From Deferribacteraceae bacterium V6Fe1 (GTDB lineage: Bacteria; Chrysiogenota; Deferribacteres; Deferribacterales; Deferrivibrionaceae), in assembly GCA_022813675.1 (NCBI GenBank), contig CP063375.1, positions 1,562,001 to 1,626,000 of the forward strand: a stretch of DNA of 64,000 nt, given 5' to 3'. Below the pieces are notes generated by a model. That model worked only from the letters and a program-made list of their open reading frames with translations, was not told the DNA's origin and did no database searches. Every line of letters starts with the position of its first letter. Positions within the stretch are counted from its first letter, which is position 1. Shown here piece by piece: positions 26,123-33,503 of this stretch. The translations under genes were made by a program, and so were the position numbers.

Positions 26123-26666
26123 TAATAATTTTAAAATGGTTTTGGTTTTAACGATAATTGCAGCTATTTCAGCATTTATTTTGTCTTTTGTCTATTCTTC
26201 TACAAAAGATAAAATAGCTGATGCATACAGACAGGAATTTTTAAGAGCTTTAGTTAAAGTGCTGCCAAAGTATGACAATGAGCCTGATAAAGATGTTCAA
26301 TCAGTTGAAGGTAAAAATGTTTATGTTGCAAAGAAGGACGGTCAGATTGTCGCCTATGCCGTTAAGACAACAAGCAATAAAGGGTATGGCGGCGATATAG
26401 ATGTATTACTTGGCGTTTCTATGGATGGAAAAATAACGGGTATCGAAATAATTAAGCACGCTGAGACACCCGGCTTAGGCAGTAAAATAGAAACAGAAAC
26501 TTTTAAACAAAGCTTTAAAGGGTTGACAGTTAATGATAAAATCGCAGTTAAAAAAGACGGTGGTGTTATTGACCAATTTAGCGGAGCTACAATAAGTCCA
26601 AGGGCGGTATCTGAAGCTGTTTCTTCAGGGCTTAAGTTTATCACCGAAAAAGTATTGGAGAAGTGA
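26115..26666 (+). CDS. rnfG: Rnf electron transport complex subunit G
   Basis: Single-helix membrane protein with a periplasmic FMN domain, 183 residues. The covalent FMN site is FSGATIS with T159. KHAETPGLGSKIE is another family motif, and the helix is residues 8-28. I chose ATG 26115 (GAGG at 26104-26107 upstream) instead of the TTG at 26100. It overlaps the end of rnfD, as expected in this compact operon, and is homologous to NqrC at 48.6 kb. Confidence 0.94.
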   Translation: MRDNNFKMVLVLTIIAAISAFILSFVYSSTKDKIADAYRQEFLRALVKVLPKYDNEPDKDVQSVEGKNVYVAKKDGQIVAYAVKTTSNKGYGGDIDVLLGVSMDGKITGIEIIKHAETPGLGSKIETETFKQSFKGLTVNDKIAVKKDGGVIDQFSGATISPRAVSEAVSSGLKFITEKVLEK

Positions 26667-26667
26667 T

Positions 26668-27297
26668 ATGTCTATACTTTCAGTTTTTAAAGATGGATTT
26701 TGGAAAAACAATGCGGTTTTTAAGCAGGTATTGGGGATGTGTCCTACTCTTGCGGTTACAACATCTGCTATTAACGGTATAGCTATGGGGTTTGCTTCTA
26801 CAGCTGTCTTGATATGTTCAAATTTTGTAGTTTCTTTGGTTAAAAATATTATTCCTTCTAAGGTAAGGATTCCTGCGTATATTGTAATAATCGCAAGTTT
26901 TGTAACTGTTATTGATTTGGTTATGAATGCATATGTGCATGATATCCATAAAGTGTTGGGGCTTTTTATACCGCTTATCGTTGTCAACTGTGTTATTTTG
27001 GGACGTGCCGAAAGCTTTGCATCAAAAAACACACCGGTTTCTTCTGTTTTTGATGGGCTTGGTATTGGACTTGGATTTACATTTGCTCTGTTTATTCTTG
27101 GCAGTGTAAGGGAAATCTTGGGTAATGGCAGCATATTGGGGTTTGCTTTGACCGGAGATTGGTTTAAGCCTGCGGTTGTGATGATTTTACCCCCGGGTGC
27201 TTTTATAGCCCTTGGATTTATACTATTTATCATAAACTATATCGAAGATAGAAAAAAAATAAAAAATGCTCCTAAAGAGCATTGTTCGGTAGGGTAG
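26668..27297 (+). CDS. rnfE: Rnf electron transport complex subunit E
   Basis: Integral membrane subunit, 209 residues, about six helices. Signatures: NAVFKQVLGMCPTLAVTTSA near the N-terminus, IVVNCVILGRAESFASKN (the conserved Cys region near the bilayer centre) and FVLGSVREILG-like FILGSVREILGNG. RnfA and RnfE form an inverted pair thought to bind a 2Fe-2S cluster within the membrane. It starts one base after rnfG and is homologous to NqrD. Confidence 0.94.
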   Translation: MSILSVFKDGFWKNNAVFKQVLGMCPTLAVTTSAINGIAMGFASTAVLICSNFVVSLVKNIIPSKVRIPAYIVIIASFVTVIDLVMNAYVHDIHKVLGLFIPLIVVNCVILGRAESFASKNTPVSSVFDGLGIGLGFTFALFILGSVREILGNGSILGFALTGDWFKPAVVMILPPGAFIALGFILFIINYIEDRKKIKNAPKEHCSVG

Positions 27298-27300
27298 GAT

Positions 27301-27879
27301 ATGTCAGGGCTTATATTAATCTTTATCAGTGCAGTTTTAGTTAATAACTTTGTTCTTAGCAGATTTTTGGGGATATGCCCTTTCTTTGGGGTTTCAAAGC
27401 AGCTTGAGACAGCTATTGGGATGAGTATGGCTGTTACATTTGTAATGACAGTAGCAGGTATTGTTACTTGGATTATTCAATATACAGTCTTAAACCCATT
27501 TAATCTATCGTATCTGCAGACAATCGTTTTTATACTTGTTATAGCTGCTTTGGTGCAGTTAGTTGAGATGGTCATTGAAAAGACATCTCCCGCACTTTAT
27601 GCAAGTCTTGGAATCTTTTTACCTTTGATAACAACTAACTGTGCGATACTTGGAGCAGCTTTGTTAAATATTCAATTTCAATATAATTTTGTACAGATGC
27701 TGGTATTTACGATTGGCTCTTCCATTGGCTTTGGCTTGGCATTGATACTTTTTGCAGGGATAAGGGAAAGGATTGATTTATCCGATGTCCCAAAATATTT
27801 TAGAGGATTGCCTGTCGCTTTTATTACTGCGGGGATACTTGCTCTTGCTTTTATGGGATTTAGCGGACTTGTAAAATAG
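27301..27879 (+). CDS. rnfA: Rnf electron transport complex subunit A
   Basis: Integral membrane subunit, 192 residues with six helices, partner of RnfE. Signatures: [28 protein letters not shown] and [15 protein letters not shown], which carry the conserved Cys pair, and the [13 protein letters not shown] loop with [19 protein letters not shown] at the end. An 81-base gap separates it from rnfB, the largest gap in the operon, with no terminator seen. It is homologous to NqrE. Confidence 0.95.
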   Translation: MSGLILIFISAVLVNNFVLSRFLGICPFFGVSKQLETAIGMSMAVTFVMTVAGIVTWIIQYTVLNPFNLSYLQTIVFILVIAALVQLVEMVIEKTSPALYASLGIFLPLITTNCAILGAALLNIQFQYNFVQMLVFTIGSSIGFGLALILFAGIRERIDLSDVPKYFRGLPVAFITAGILALAFMGFSGLVK

Positions 27880-27960
27880 AATGTGTAATGGCAATTGTGA
27901 TAAGTGATAGTGGCATAAATATATTTCAAGCAAATGAGAAATGAGTAGCGAGGGAAGATT

Positions 27961-28743
27961 ATGATAGATGCTGTAATAACATTGAGTACAACCGGTTTTG
28001 TGGCAGGTTTAGGTTTACTTTATGCATCCAAAAAGTTTGCTGTGGAAAAAGACCCGAAAATCGCTGAAGTAGGTGAAATTTTACCGGGGGCAAACTGCGG
28101 GGGATGTGGTTTTCCCGGTTGTTCCGCTTTGGCTGAAGCTATTGTCAAAGGGAAAGCCGCGCCTACTTCTTGTCCTGTTGGCGGATCTGAGCTTGCGGAA
28201 AAGATTGCTGCAATTCTCGGGGTAGAAGTAGGGGCGACAGTAAAAAATGTAGCAAGGGTGAGATGTCGTGGCGGCAGCGATAAATGCCCGGAGAAATATG
28301 AATATTACGGACCTTCTGATTGCCACAGCATTACACTTTTGTCTGGTGGGATAAAGCAGTGCACGTATGGCTGTGTCGGTGGTGGGAGCTGTGTAAAAGC
28401 ATGCAGTTTTGATGCCATATATATGGGTGCAGACAAGATCCCTGTTGTAGTGGAAGATAAGTGTACAGCCTGTGGGATGTGTGTTAAGGCATGCCCGAGA
28501 AATTTGATTGAGCTTTTGCCTGTGGATAAAAAATTTGTAGTTAATTGCAGGTCGATGGATAAAGGGGCTGATACTAAAAAGGCGTGTGCTGTCGGATGTA
28601 TTGCTTGCAGACTTTGTATTAAAAACTGTCCGGAAAATGCCATAGATATGGATGGCAATGTGGCAAAGATAAACCCTGAAAAGTGTGTTAATTGCGGTAA
28701 ATGTGAAGAGGTCTGCCCTACCAAGGCGATTAATAGTTATTAA
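27961..28743 (+). CDS. rnfB: Rnf electron transport complex subunit B (multi-cluster ferredoxin)
   Basis: Electron-entry subunit of Rnf, 260 residues. An N-terminal membrane helix (about 5-25) precedes an Fe-S domain with C46-x2-C49-x4-C54 (GANCGGCGFPGC), then ferredoxin-type motifs: CVGGGSCVKAC, CTACGMCVKACP, CIACRLCIKNCP and CVNCGKCEEVCP. It should take electrons from reduced ferredoxin and pass them to RnfC. GAGGGAAG lies before the ATG. This is the last rnf gene; a bidirectional terminator follows 60 bases on. Confidence 0.96.
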   Translation: MIDAVITLSTTGFVAGLGLLYASKKFAVEKDPKIAEVGEILPGANCGGCGFPGCSALAEAIVKGKAAPTSCPVGGSELAEKIAAILGVEVGATVKNVARVRCRGGSDKCPEKYEYYGPSDCHSITLLSGGIKQCTYGCVGGGSCVKACSFDAIYMGADKIPVVVEDKCTACGMCVKACPRNLIELLPVDKKFVVNCRSMDKGADTKKACAVGCIACRLCIKNCPENAIDMDGNVAKINPEKCVNCGKCEEVCPTKAINSY

Positions 28744-28802
28744 TTAGGTTTGTTAATACGTTTGTTTCTACTAAGAAAGAATTTATAAAATATGATAAAA
28801 AG

Positions 28803-28829
28803 AAAAAGCCGGGTTTAAACCCGGCTTTT
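28803..28829. terminator. bidirectional intrinsic terminator between rnfB and fadL
   Basis: Palindrome with stem AGCCGGG / CCCGGCT around TTTAAA, flanked by an A-run on the left and a T-run on the right, so it works for both converging transcripts. Confidence 0.92.
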
Positions 28830-28830
28830 A

Positions 28831-30168
28831 TTATTTAAATCTGTAAGTTACGTTAAGTCCGAATATGTGTGCATCAACGTTTTTGAATTCGCCTGTCATA
28901 ACAGGTACAGCTACACCGTAAGGTGCATCCTTACCTACGCTGTTGTTAAAAGTTCTATTTTCATCGTCCATGTAGTTGTATGCAAAGTCGATTGTTAAGT
29001 TTTCAAAATTAAGCCCAAAGCCTATTGCATAGAGCCATCTGTCCCCTGACGGCACAAGCGGGTCAACGGTTTCATCAGGGATAGGTGTATAGTCTCTGAT
29101 AATACCGGCTCTTAAAGCAAGCATGTCGTTAAACTGATATTGAGTCCCAAATCTGAATGCCCAAACATCATCCCAATCTTTTGGTTTATTTTGTACGGTG
29201 CCATCTTCAAAAGTAACTTCAAGTTTGTCGTATGATGACCAGCCAGTTCTTTGGGCATCAAATTCAAAAGTGAATTTGTTGAGTTTATAAGATGTTCCGA
29301 GGTAAAGTATGTCAGGTAGAGTTAAGTTAGTTGAGCCAGTCTTTTGCAATGACATAGAAGGAGTTGTTGGTCCAAATTGAAGAGGTGTTATAGAAACAAT
29401 GACTTTTCCAGTTGGAACGCTTATATCAGCGGTACCATCTTTAATTTCATGTTTGATTTTGCTTCTATAAGATATACCTGCTTTCCAGTTTTTAGTAATA
29501 GAATAATGTATCGCTATGTTATAACCATAAGCCCAGTCATCTGCACTTAGCTCAGAATCACCGTCACTATCTAAAAGAATAGTTTCGTCATTATTGTCAC
29601 CATTAATATCGGCTTTTATTAATTTTAGCTTATTTGCTAAAGTTACTTCTAATTTTTGAATATCAAGACCAACTGCAATACTTAATTTGTCAGTAAGTTT
29701 GTATGCAATGTTTGGATTTAATGTTAGTGTTACGATTTCAGCCTTTGTACCACCAGTAATATATCTTCCTTCCCAATCACTTGGCCACTCTGTAGCAAGA
29801 CCAAAGTTTGCAAAAGTAGCAAACCCGACACTTAACTTGTCAGTAGCTTTTAATGTTGCATAAAAGTTTGGAATATAGAAAGTGTTTTCTTTCGCATCTG
29901 TTGTAACGCCTGTTGAGTCACTTTCAAATGAAGCTTTTGGAGCGATTGAAGATACTCCTAAAGATATCTGTGCTCCTTCAAGCTGTGTAATACCAGCAGG
30001 GTTAAAGTATACAGCCTCAGGATTATCAGCCTGTGCAACAAATGCACCACCCATACCTAAAGATTTTGCTCCTTGCTCATTAATCTGAAAACCGCCGGCA
30101 AATACTAAAACAGGTAAAGCAAGTAAGCTTAATGTTAAAAACAATTTGGAAAACATAGATTTTTTCAT
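28831..30168 (-). CDS. fadL: FadL/OmpP1/TodX-family outer-membrane channel
   Basis: Outer-membrane beta barrel for long-chain fatty acids or other hydrophobic substrates, 445 residues. The signal peptide is about residues 1-24 (basic start, hydrophobic core, VFA cleavage site). The mature N-terminus GGFQINEQGAKSLGMGGAF and ADNPEAVYFNPAGI form the FadL plug signature. The chain ends in an aromatic/Phe-Lys strand typical of barrel proteins. AAGGAGGTTAT precedes the ATG. It lies opposite the fadD/fadNAE genes on the other strand and has a FadR-like box upstream, which supports fatty acids as substrate. Confidence 0.92.
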   Translation of the reverse strand: MKKSMFSKLFLTLSLLALPVLVFAGGFQINEQGAKSLGMGGAFVAQADNPEAVYFNPAGITQLEGAQISLGVSSIAPKASFESDSTGVTTDAKENTFYIPNFYATLKATDKLSVGFATFANFGLATEWPSDWEGRYITGGTKAEIVTLTLNPNIAYKLTDKLSIAVGLDIQKLEVTLANKLKLIKADINGDNNDETILLDSDGDSELSADDWAYGYNIAIHYSITKNWKAGISYRSKIKHEIKDGTADISVPTGKVIVSITPLQFGPTTPSMSLQKTGSTNLTLPDILYLGTSYKLNKFTFEFDAQRTGWSSYDKLEVTFEDGTVQNKPKDWDDVWAFRFGTQYQFNDMLALRAGIIRDYTPIPDETVDPLVPSGDRWLYAIGFGLNFENLTIDFAYNYMDDENRTFNNSVGKDAPYGVAVPVMTGEFKNVDAHIFGLNVTYRFK

Positions 30169-30193
30169 ATAACCTCCTTATTAAAAGTAATCC

Positions 30194-30222
30194 CTTATAA
30201 TATATAAATTTTGATTTGGCAA
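30194..30222 (-). promoter_or_regulatory. sigma-70 type promoter for fadL
   Basis: On the minus strand: TTGCCA (30222-30217), 17-base spacer, TATAAG (30199-30194). The start is expected near 30187, about 20 bases before the fadL ATG. Confidence 0.65.
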
Positions 30223-30258
30223 TATTTATTTTTCTGTTAATAGAATATTGTTTTAATG

Positions 30259-30276
30259 TGAATGATTATTCAACCT
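30259..30276. promoter_or_regulatory. FadR-like operator upstream of fadL
   Basis: TGAATGATTATTCAACCT agrees with 14 of 18 positions of the Bacillus-type FadR box TGAATGAMTANTCATTCA. Its core differs by one base from the box at 33466. It lies upstream of the fadL -35, so repression would need looping, a second promoter (a weak TTGAAT/CAATAT overlaps it) or another mode. Confidence 0.55.
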
Positions 30277-30344
30277 ATTGAAATATAATTAAATATTGTA
30301 AGATTTGATGTAATGTTTTTTGTAAGTTTTGTAAAAAAAAATTT

Positions 30345-30365
30345 AGATAAAATGATATTTTATCT
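30345..30365. repeat. inverted repeat in the fadL / small-gene intergenic region
   Basis: AGATAAAAT and ATTTTATCT are perfect inverted arms around GAT. The rest of 30169-30458 is very AT-rich with no convincing gene. The element may be the end of the 30459-30743 transcript (minus) or a protein site; no T-run follows either arm. Confidence 0.5.
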
Positions 30366-30458
30366 TATAGTGTAATTGGTTAATAGTATATTAAAGGTAA
30401 GGTATGTCGCGCCTCTGATGTAAATTACTTATTCTGAAATTTAATCTTAGGTTAAAAA

Positions 30459-30743
30459 TTATTTTTTAGGCTTATCAGCCCTAAGCTTTTGACCTATATA
30501 GTAAGATTTGTTTATTATGTTATCTACCGCTTCTTTAGGCAGTGAAATGTTATCAAATCCTATACCTGAGAAAATGTAATTGTTGTCTATAAGTTTTACG
30601 GCCTTAGTGTATTTGTTTGTTAGAGTCACCTTTTCCCCTTCTTTTAAACCGTATATAATAAAGGCATCAGTTTTGGATATAATAATTGCATTAGGAAATT
30701 TCTCTTGTGTAGCGTTGTCGTCAATGATTAGAGTATTTTTCAT
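30459..30743 (-). CDS. small protein of unknown function
   Basis: A 94-residue soluble protein I do not recognise. It has no cysteine, signal peptide or membrane helix. It contains an alternating beta-type N-terminal half (NTLIIDDN, AIIISKTDAFIIYGLKEGEKVTLTN) and a Lys-rich C-terminus. I chose ATG 30743 because GAGGTG lies just upstream and a promoter (30770-30799) excludes the upstream frame start. It is divergent from tpx. The gene has good coding bias and a clear translation start, so I think it is real. Confidence 0.65.
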   Translation of the reverse strand: MKNTLIIDDNATQEKFPNAIIISKTDAFIIYGLKEGEKVTLTNKYTKAVKLIDNNYIFSGIGFDNISLPKEAVDNIINKSYYIGQKLRADKPKK

Positions 30744-30769
30744 TTTTTCACCTCTGTTTGCTTTATACG

Positions 30770-30799
30770 ATTTTACCATATGAGGTCTATTGATTTCAA
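30770..30799 (-). promoter_or_regulatory. promoter for the small unknown gene
   Basis: On the minus strand: TTGAAA (30799-30794), 18-base spacer, TAAAAT (30775-30770). The predicted start near 30763 leaves a ~20-nt leader carrying GAGGTG. It is back to back with the tpx promoter, only 8 bases from its -35. Confidence 0.5.
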
Positions 30800-30807
30800 T
30801 TAAACTT

Positions 30808-30835
30808 TTGCATTTCCTTTATATTGTGCTACAAT
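30808..30835 (+). promoter_or_regulatory. promoter for tpx
   Basis: TTGCAT (30808-30813), 16-base spacer, TACAAT (30830-30835), start about 30842; the leader has AGGAGG before the ATG at 30861. Confidence 0.65.
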
Positions 30836-30860
30836 TAAATACAAATATTAGGAGGTTATT

Positions 30861-31367
30861 ATGGAAAGAAATGGAGTTATAACGATGAAGGGGAATCCGG
30901 TAACATTGGTTGGTAATGAAGTAAAAGTTGGTGACAATGCACCTGAGTTTACGGTAGCTGATATGGGGCTTGCTCCAAAAAAACTTTCTGATTATAAAGG
31001 TAAGGTAAAAGTTATTAGTGTTACACCATCCCTTGATACCCCTGTCTGCGATATGCAGATGAGGACATTTAATGAAAGGGCTGCAAAATATGCAGACACC
31101 GTAGTGCTTAATATCAGTATGGATCTCCCGTTTGCCATTAAAAGATTTTGTACTACCGCAGGTATAGAAAATGTAGTGGGGTTGTCCGATTATAAAGATG
31201 CCGATTTTGGACAAAAGTATGGATTGTTGATTAAGGAGTTGAGGTTGCTTGCAAGGGCAGTTTTGGTCGTAGGTAAAGATGACAAGATTGTGTATTATGA
31301 ACTTGTCAAAGAGGTTACAGAACATCCTGATTACGATAAGCTTTTTAATTTTCTTGATAATTTATAG
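30861..31367 (+). CDS. tpx: thiol peroxidase (atypical 2-Cys peroxiredoxin)
   Basis: Reduces H2O2 and organic hydroperoxides using thioredoxin, 168 residues. The peroxidatic cysteine is C63 in SLDTPVCDMQ and the resolving one is C97 in KRFCTTAGIENV, the Tpx spacing. The N-terminal TLVGNEVKVGDNAPEFTV is also typical. Single gene with its own promoter, ribosome-binding site and terminator. With the rubredoxin/flavodiiron pair at 58 kb it suggests an oxygen-sensitive organism with peroxide defence. Confidence 0.96.
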   Translation: MERNGVITMKGNPVTLVGNEVKVGDNAPEFTVADMGLAPKKLSDYKGKVKVISVTPSLDTPVCDMQMRTFNERAAKYADTVVLNISMDLPFAIKRFCTTAGIENVVGLSDYKDADFGQKYGLLIKELRLLARAVLVVGKDDKIVYYELVKEVTEHPDYDKLFNFLDNL

Positions 31368-31368
31368 A

Positions 31369-31395
31369 ATAGCGGGGATTATCCCGCTATTTTAT
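31369..31395 (+). terminator. intrinsic terminator after tpx
   Basis: Stem ATAGCGGGGA / TCCCGCTAT with a short TTA loop followed by TTTTAT, directly after the tpx stop. Confidence 0.85.
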
Positions 31396-31544
31396 ATCGT
31401 TATTTATTTCTCCGCTGATTTTAATAATTTCCTTCTTTTCCCTAATTATTTTAAGATAGCACCATTAGTTTTTTATTGAATAAATTATAAACTTTCTTAC
31501 ATTTAGAGTTAAACTATGCTAAAATTAAAATTATATTTTAAAAC

Positions 31545-31573
31545 TTGACAAATTTATCTTATAAATGTAATGA
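31545..31573 (+). promoter_or_regulatory. possible promoter for fadD
   Basis: A perfect TTGACA (31545-31550) with a weak -10 at 17 bases (TAATGA, 31568-31573). The -10 overlaps the FadR-like box at 31571-31588, as expected for a repressed promoter. Confidence 0.45.
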
Positions 31574-31588
31574 ATGAATGCTCGTTCA
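31571..31588. promoter_or_regulatory. FadR-like operator upstream of fadD
   Basis: TGAATGAATGCTCGTTCA matches the Bacillus FadR consensus TGAATGAMTANTCATTCA at all but two positions (A to G at 10 and 14). It sits 19 bases before the fadD ATG, next to the ribosome-binding site and over the putative -10. Confidence 0.7.
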
Positions 31589-31606
31589 AAATATATGGGA
31601 GGTCGT

Positions 31607-33442
31607 ATGTTAGAGTTTGAATTTAAAACAATACCGCAGATATTGAAGAAAAATGCGGAAGAATTTTCGGACAAAGCTGCATTTAGATTCAAAAGGAAAG
31701 GGAAATGGGAAGATATAACTTTCAAACAGCTTTATATAAAGGTATTGATGGCTGCCAGAGGTTTGCTCAGGCTTGGTGTTAAACATGGGGATAAGGTAGC
31801 AATATTATCTGAAAACAGACCTTTTTGGGCGGAAGCTGACCTTGCAATCCTTTCAATAGGTGCAATAGATGTGCCGATATATCCGACAAATACCCCTGAA
31901 CAGATAAAATATGTATTAAATCACTCAGAAACAAAGGTCTTGTTTGTGTCAAACAAACTCCAATATAACAAAATATATCAAATTAAAGACGAACTTCCTC
32001 ACTTAGAAAGAATAATCACTTTTGACAGGTTTTTGACCAATAAAGATTTTCCTGCAGATTCTATGCTTCAATTGATGGAGATATCAGAAGATTTGAGTGA
32101 TGAAGATATTAAGAATATAGAAAATATCTACAATAATCTTGATACTAATGAGCCGGCTACGATAATTTATACTTCCGGTACTACCGGTACTCCTAAGGGT
32201 GTCGTTTTGACACATTACAATTTTATCTCAGAGATAATCTTAGGGACAAGGAAAATTCCTGAGGTGAGCAGTGATGACACTTTCTTGAGTTTTTTGCCTT
32301 TGAGTCACGTTTTGGAACGTGCTGTGGGTTATTATATCCCATTTTATAGAGGGGCAACAATTGCTTATGCAGAAAGTATCGAAAAAGTACCTGATAATAT
32401 GATAGAGGTTAAGCCTACTGCAATAGTTAGTGTCCCAAGACTTTTTGAAAAGATGCACTCGAGGATATTTGAAAATATCCATTCCATGCCCACATTTAAG
32501 AAAAATCTTGTGCATAAAGGTATTAATATTTCTCAAAAATATGTTCACAAAAAATATATAGAAGGGAAAGTTGACTCTTGGCTTAGATTACAGAGAAAAT
32601 TTTTTGATAAATTGATTTTTAGTAAGATAAGGGAAAGACTTGGCGGGAATATTAGATATTGTGTTTCAGGTGGTGCTCCTCTTGACAAATCTATTAATGA
32701 GTTTTTCTGGGCAATCGGTATTCCTATAATGGAAGGTTACGGTCTTACGGAAACGAGTCCTGGTGTATGTATAAATAATTTCACCCATGTAAGGTTTGGC
32801 TCTGTGGGGACGCTTTTTGAGGAAACTTATGCCAAGTTGGGTGATCAAGATGAGCTTCTTTTGAAAGGTCCGATGGTAACCAAAATAGGTTATTATAAAA
32901 ATGAAGAGGCAACAAAAGAAGCTTTTACTGAAGATGGCTGGTTTAAAACAGGGGATGTAGGCAAAATAGATGAAAACGGATTTATTTATATTGTTGACAG
33001 ACTGAAAGAGCTTATCATTACGGCTGGCGGCAAAAATATCGCACCGCAACCTATAGAAAATGAGCTTAAGCTTGATAAATATATAAGCAATGCTTTTGTT
33101 TACGGCGATAGAAAACCTTATCTTGTGGCAGTATTGGTGCCAAACTTTGAAAGATTATACGAATATACAAGGGAGAAAAAGTTAAACTATCTCGATGCTT
33201 CTGACCTTGTTACCAAAGATGAGATATTAAAACTTTATCAAGAAAGGGTGGATGAGGTAAATAAAAAATTAGCAAAATATGAAACAATCAAAAAATTTGT
33301 ACTTGTCCCTGTAGAATTTACGGTTGATGGCGGAGAATTGACACCGACATTAAAATTGAAGAGAAGGGTGATTTATGAAAAGTACAAAGATAAGATAGAG
33401 TGTTTGTATGATGATAATGGTGATTGTTTTACTTGCACGTAA
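31607..33442 (+). CDS. fadD: long-chain acyl-CoA synthetase (AMP-forming)
   Basis: Activates fatty acids to acyl-CoA through acyl-AMP, 611 residues. ANL-superfamily motifs: TIIYTSGTTGTPKGVVLTH (P-loop, A3), EGYGLTETSPGV (A5), GWFKTGDVGKIDENGFIYIVDR (A7/A8) and KELIITAGGKNIAPQPIE. The length and KLKR near the C-terminus fit the FACS/FadD15-like group. I chose ATG 31607 because GGGAGG (31597-31602) precedes it; the ATG at 31574 lies inside the operator. fadN follows after 61 bases with its own promoter. Confidence 0.93.
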   Translation: MLEFEFKTIPQILKKNAEEFSDKAAFRFKRKGKWEDITFKQLYIKVLMAARGLLRLGVKHGDKVAILSENRPFWAEADLAILSIGAIDVPIYPTNTPEQIKYVLNHSETKVLFVSNKLQYNKIYQIKDELPHLERIITFDRFLTNKDFPADSMLQLMEISEDLSDEDIKNIENIYNNLDTNEPATIIYTSGTTGTPKGVVLTHYNFISEIILGTRKIPEVSSDDTFLSFLPLSHVLERAVGYYIPFYRGATIAYAESIEKVPDNMIEVKPTAIVSVPRLFEKMHSRIFENIHSMPTFKKNLVHKGINISQKYVHKKYIEGKVDSWLRLQRKFFDKLIFSKIRERLGGNIRYCVSGGAPLDKSINEFFWAIGIPIMEGYGLTETSPGVCINNFTHVRFGSVGTLFEETYAKLGDQDELLLKGPMVTKIGYYKNEEATKEAFTEDGWFKTGDVGKIDENGFIYIVDRLKELIITAGGKNIAPQPIENELKLDKYISNAFVYGDRKPYLVAVLVPNFERLYEYTREKKLNYLDASDLVTKDEILKLYQERVDEVNKKLAKYETIKKFVLVPVEFTVDGGELTPTLKLKRRVIYEKYKDKIECLYDDNGDCFTCT

Positions 33443-33461
33443 AGATAAAATGTGCTATAAA
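33433..33461 (+). promoter_or_regulatory. promoter for fadN-fadA-fadE
   Basis: TTGCAC (33433-33438), 17-base spacer, TATAAA (33456-33461); start expected about 33468. The -35 overlaps the last codons of fadD, and a FadR-like box covers the start site. Confidence 0.7.
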
Positions 33462-33465
33462 GAGA

Positions 33466-33483
33466 TGAATGGTTATTCACTAT
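33466..33483. promoter_or_regulatory. FadR-like operator at the fadN start site
   Basis: TGAATGGTTATTCACTAT agrees with 13 of 18 positions of TGAATGAMTANTCATTCA and includes the inverted core TGAAT-GGTT-ATTCA. It overlaps the predicted transcription start of fadNAE. Confidence 0.6.
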
Positions 33484-33503
33484 AAAATAAATGGAGGACT
33501 ATA

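Noticed and set aside
26625-27233. A 202-codon open frame antisense to rnfE
   Set aside because: It mirrors the hydrophobic rnfE gene, has low-complexity composition and no ribosome-binding site; rnfE is an unmistakable family member.
30345-30365. A Fur box
   Set aside because: Although 19-21 bp and starting GATAA, only about 11 of 19 positions fit the Fur consensus and no iron gene is nearby.
30819-31325. A 168-codon open frame antisense to tpx
   Set aside because: It covers the same span as the clear tpx gene, and its Cys/His/Tyr-rich translation looks like an opposite-strand shadow.
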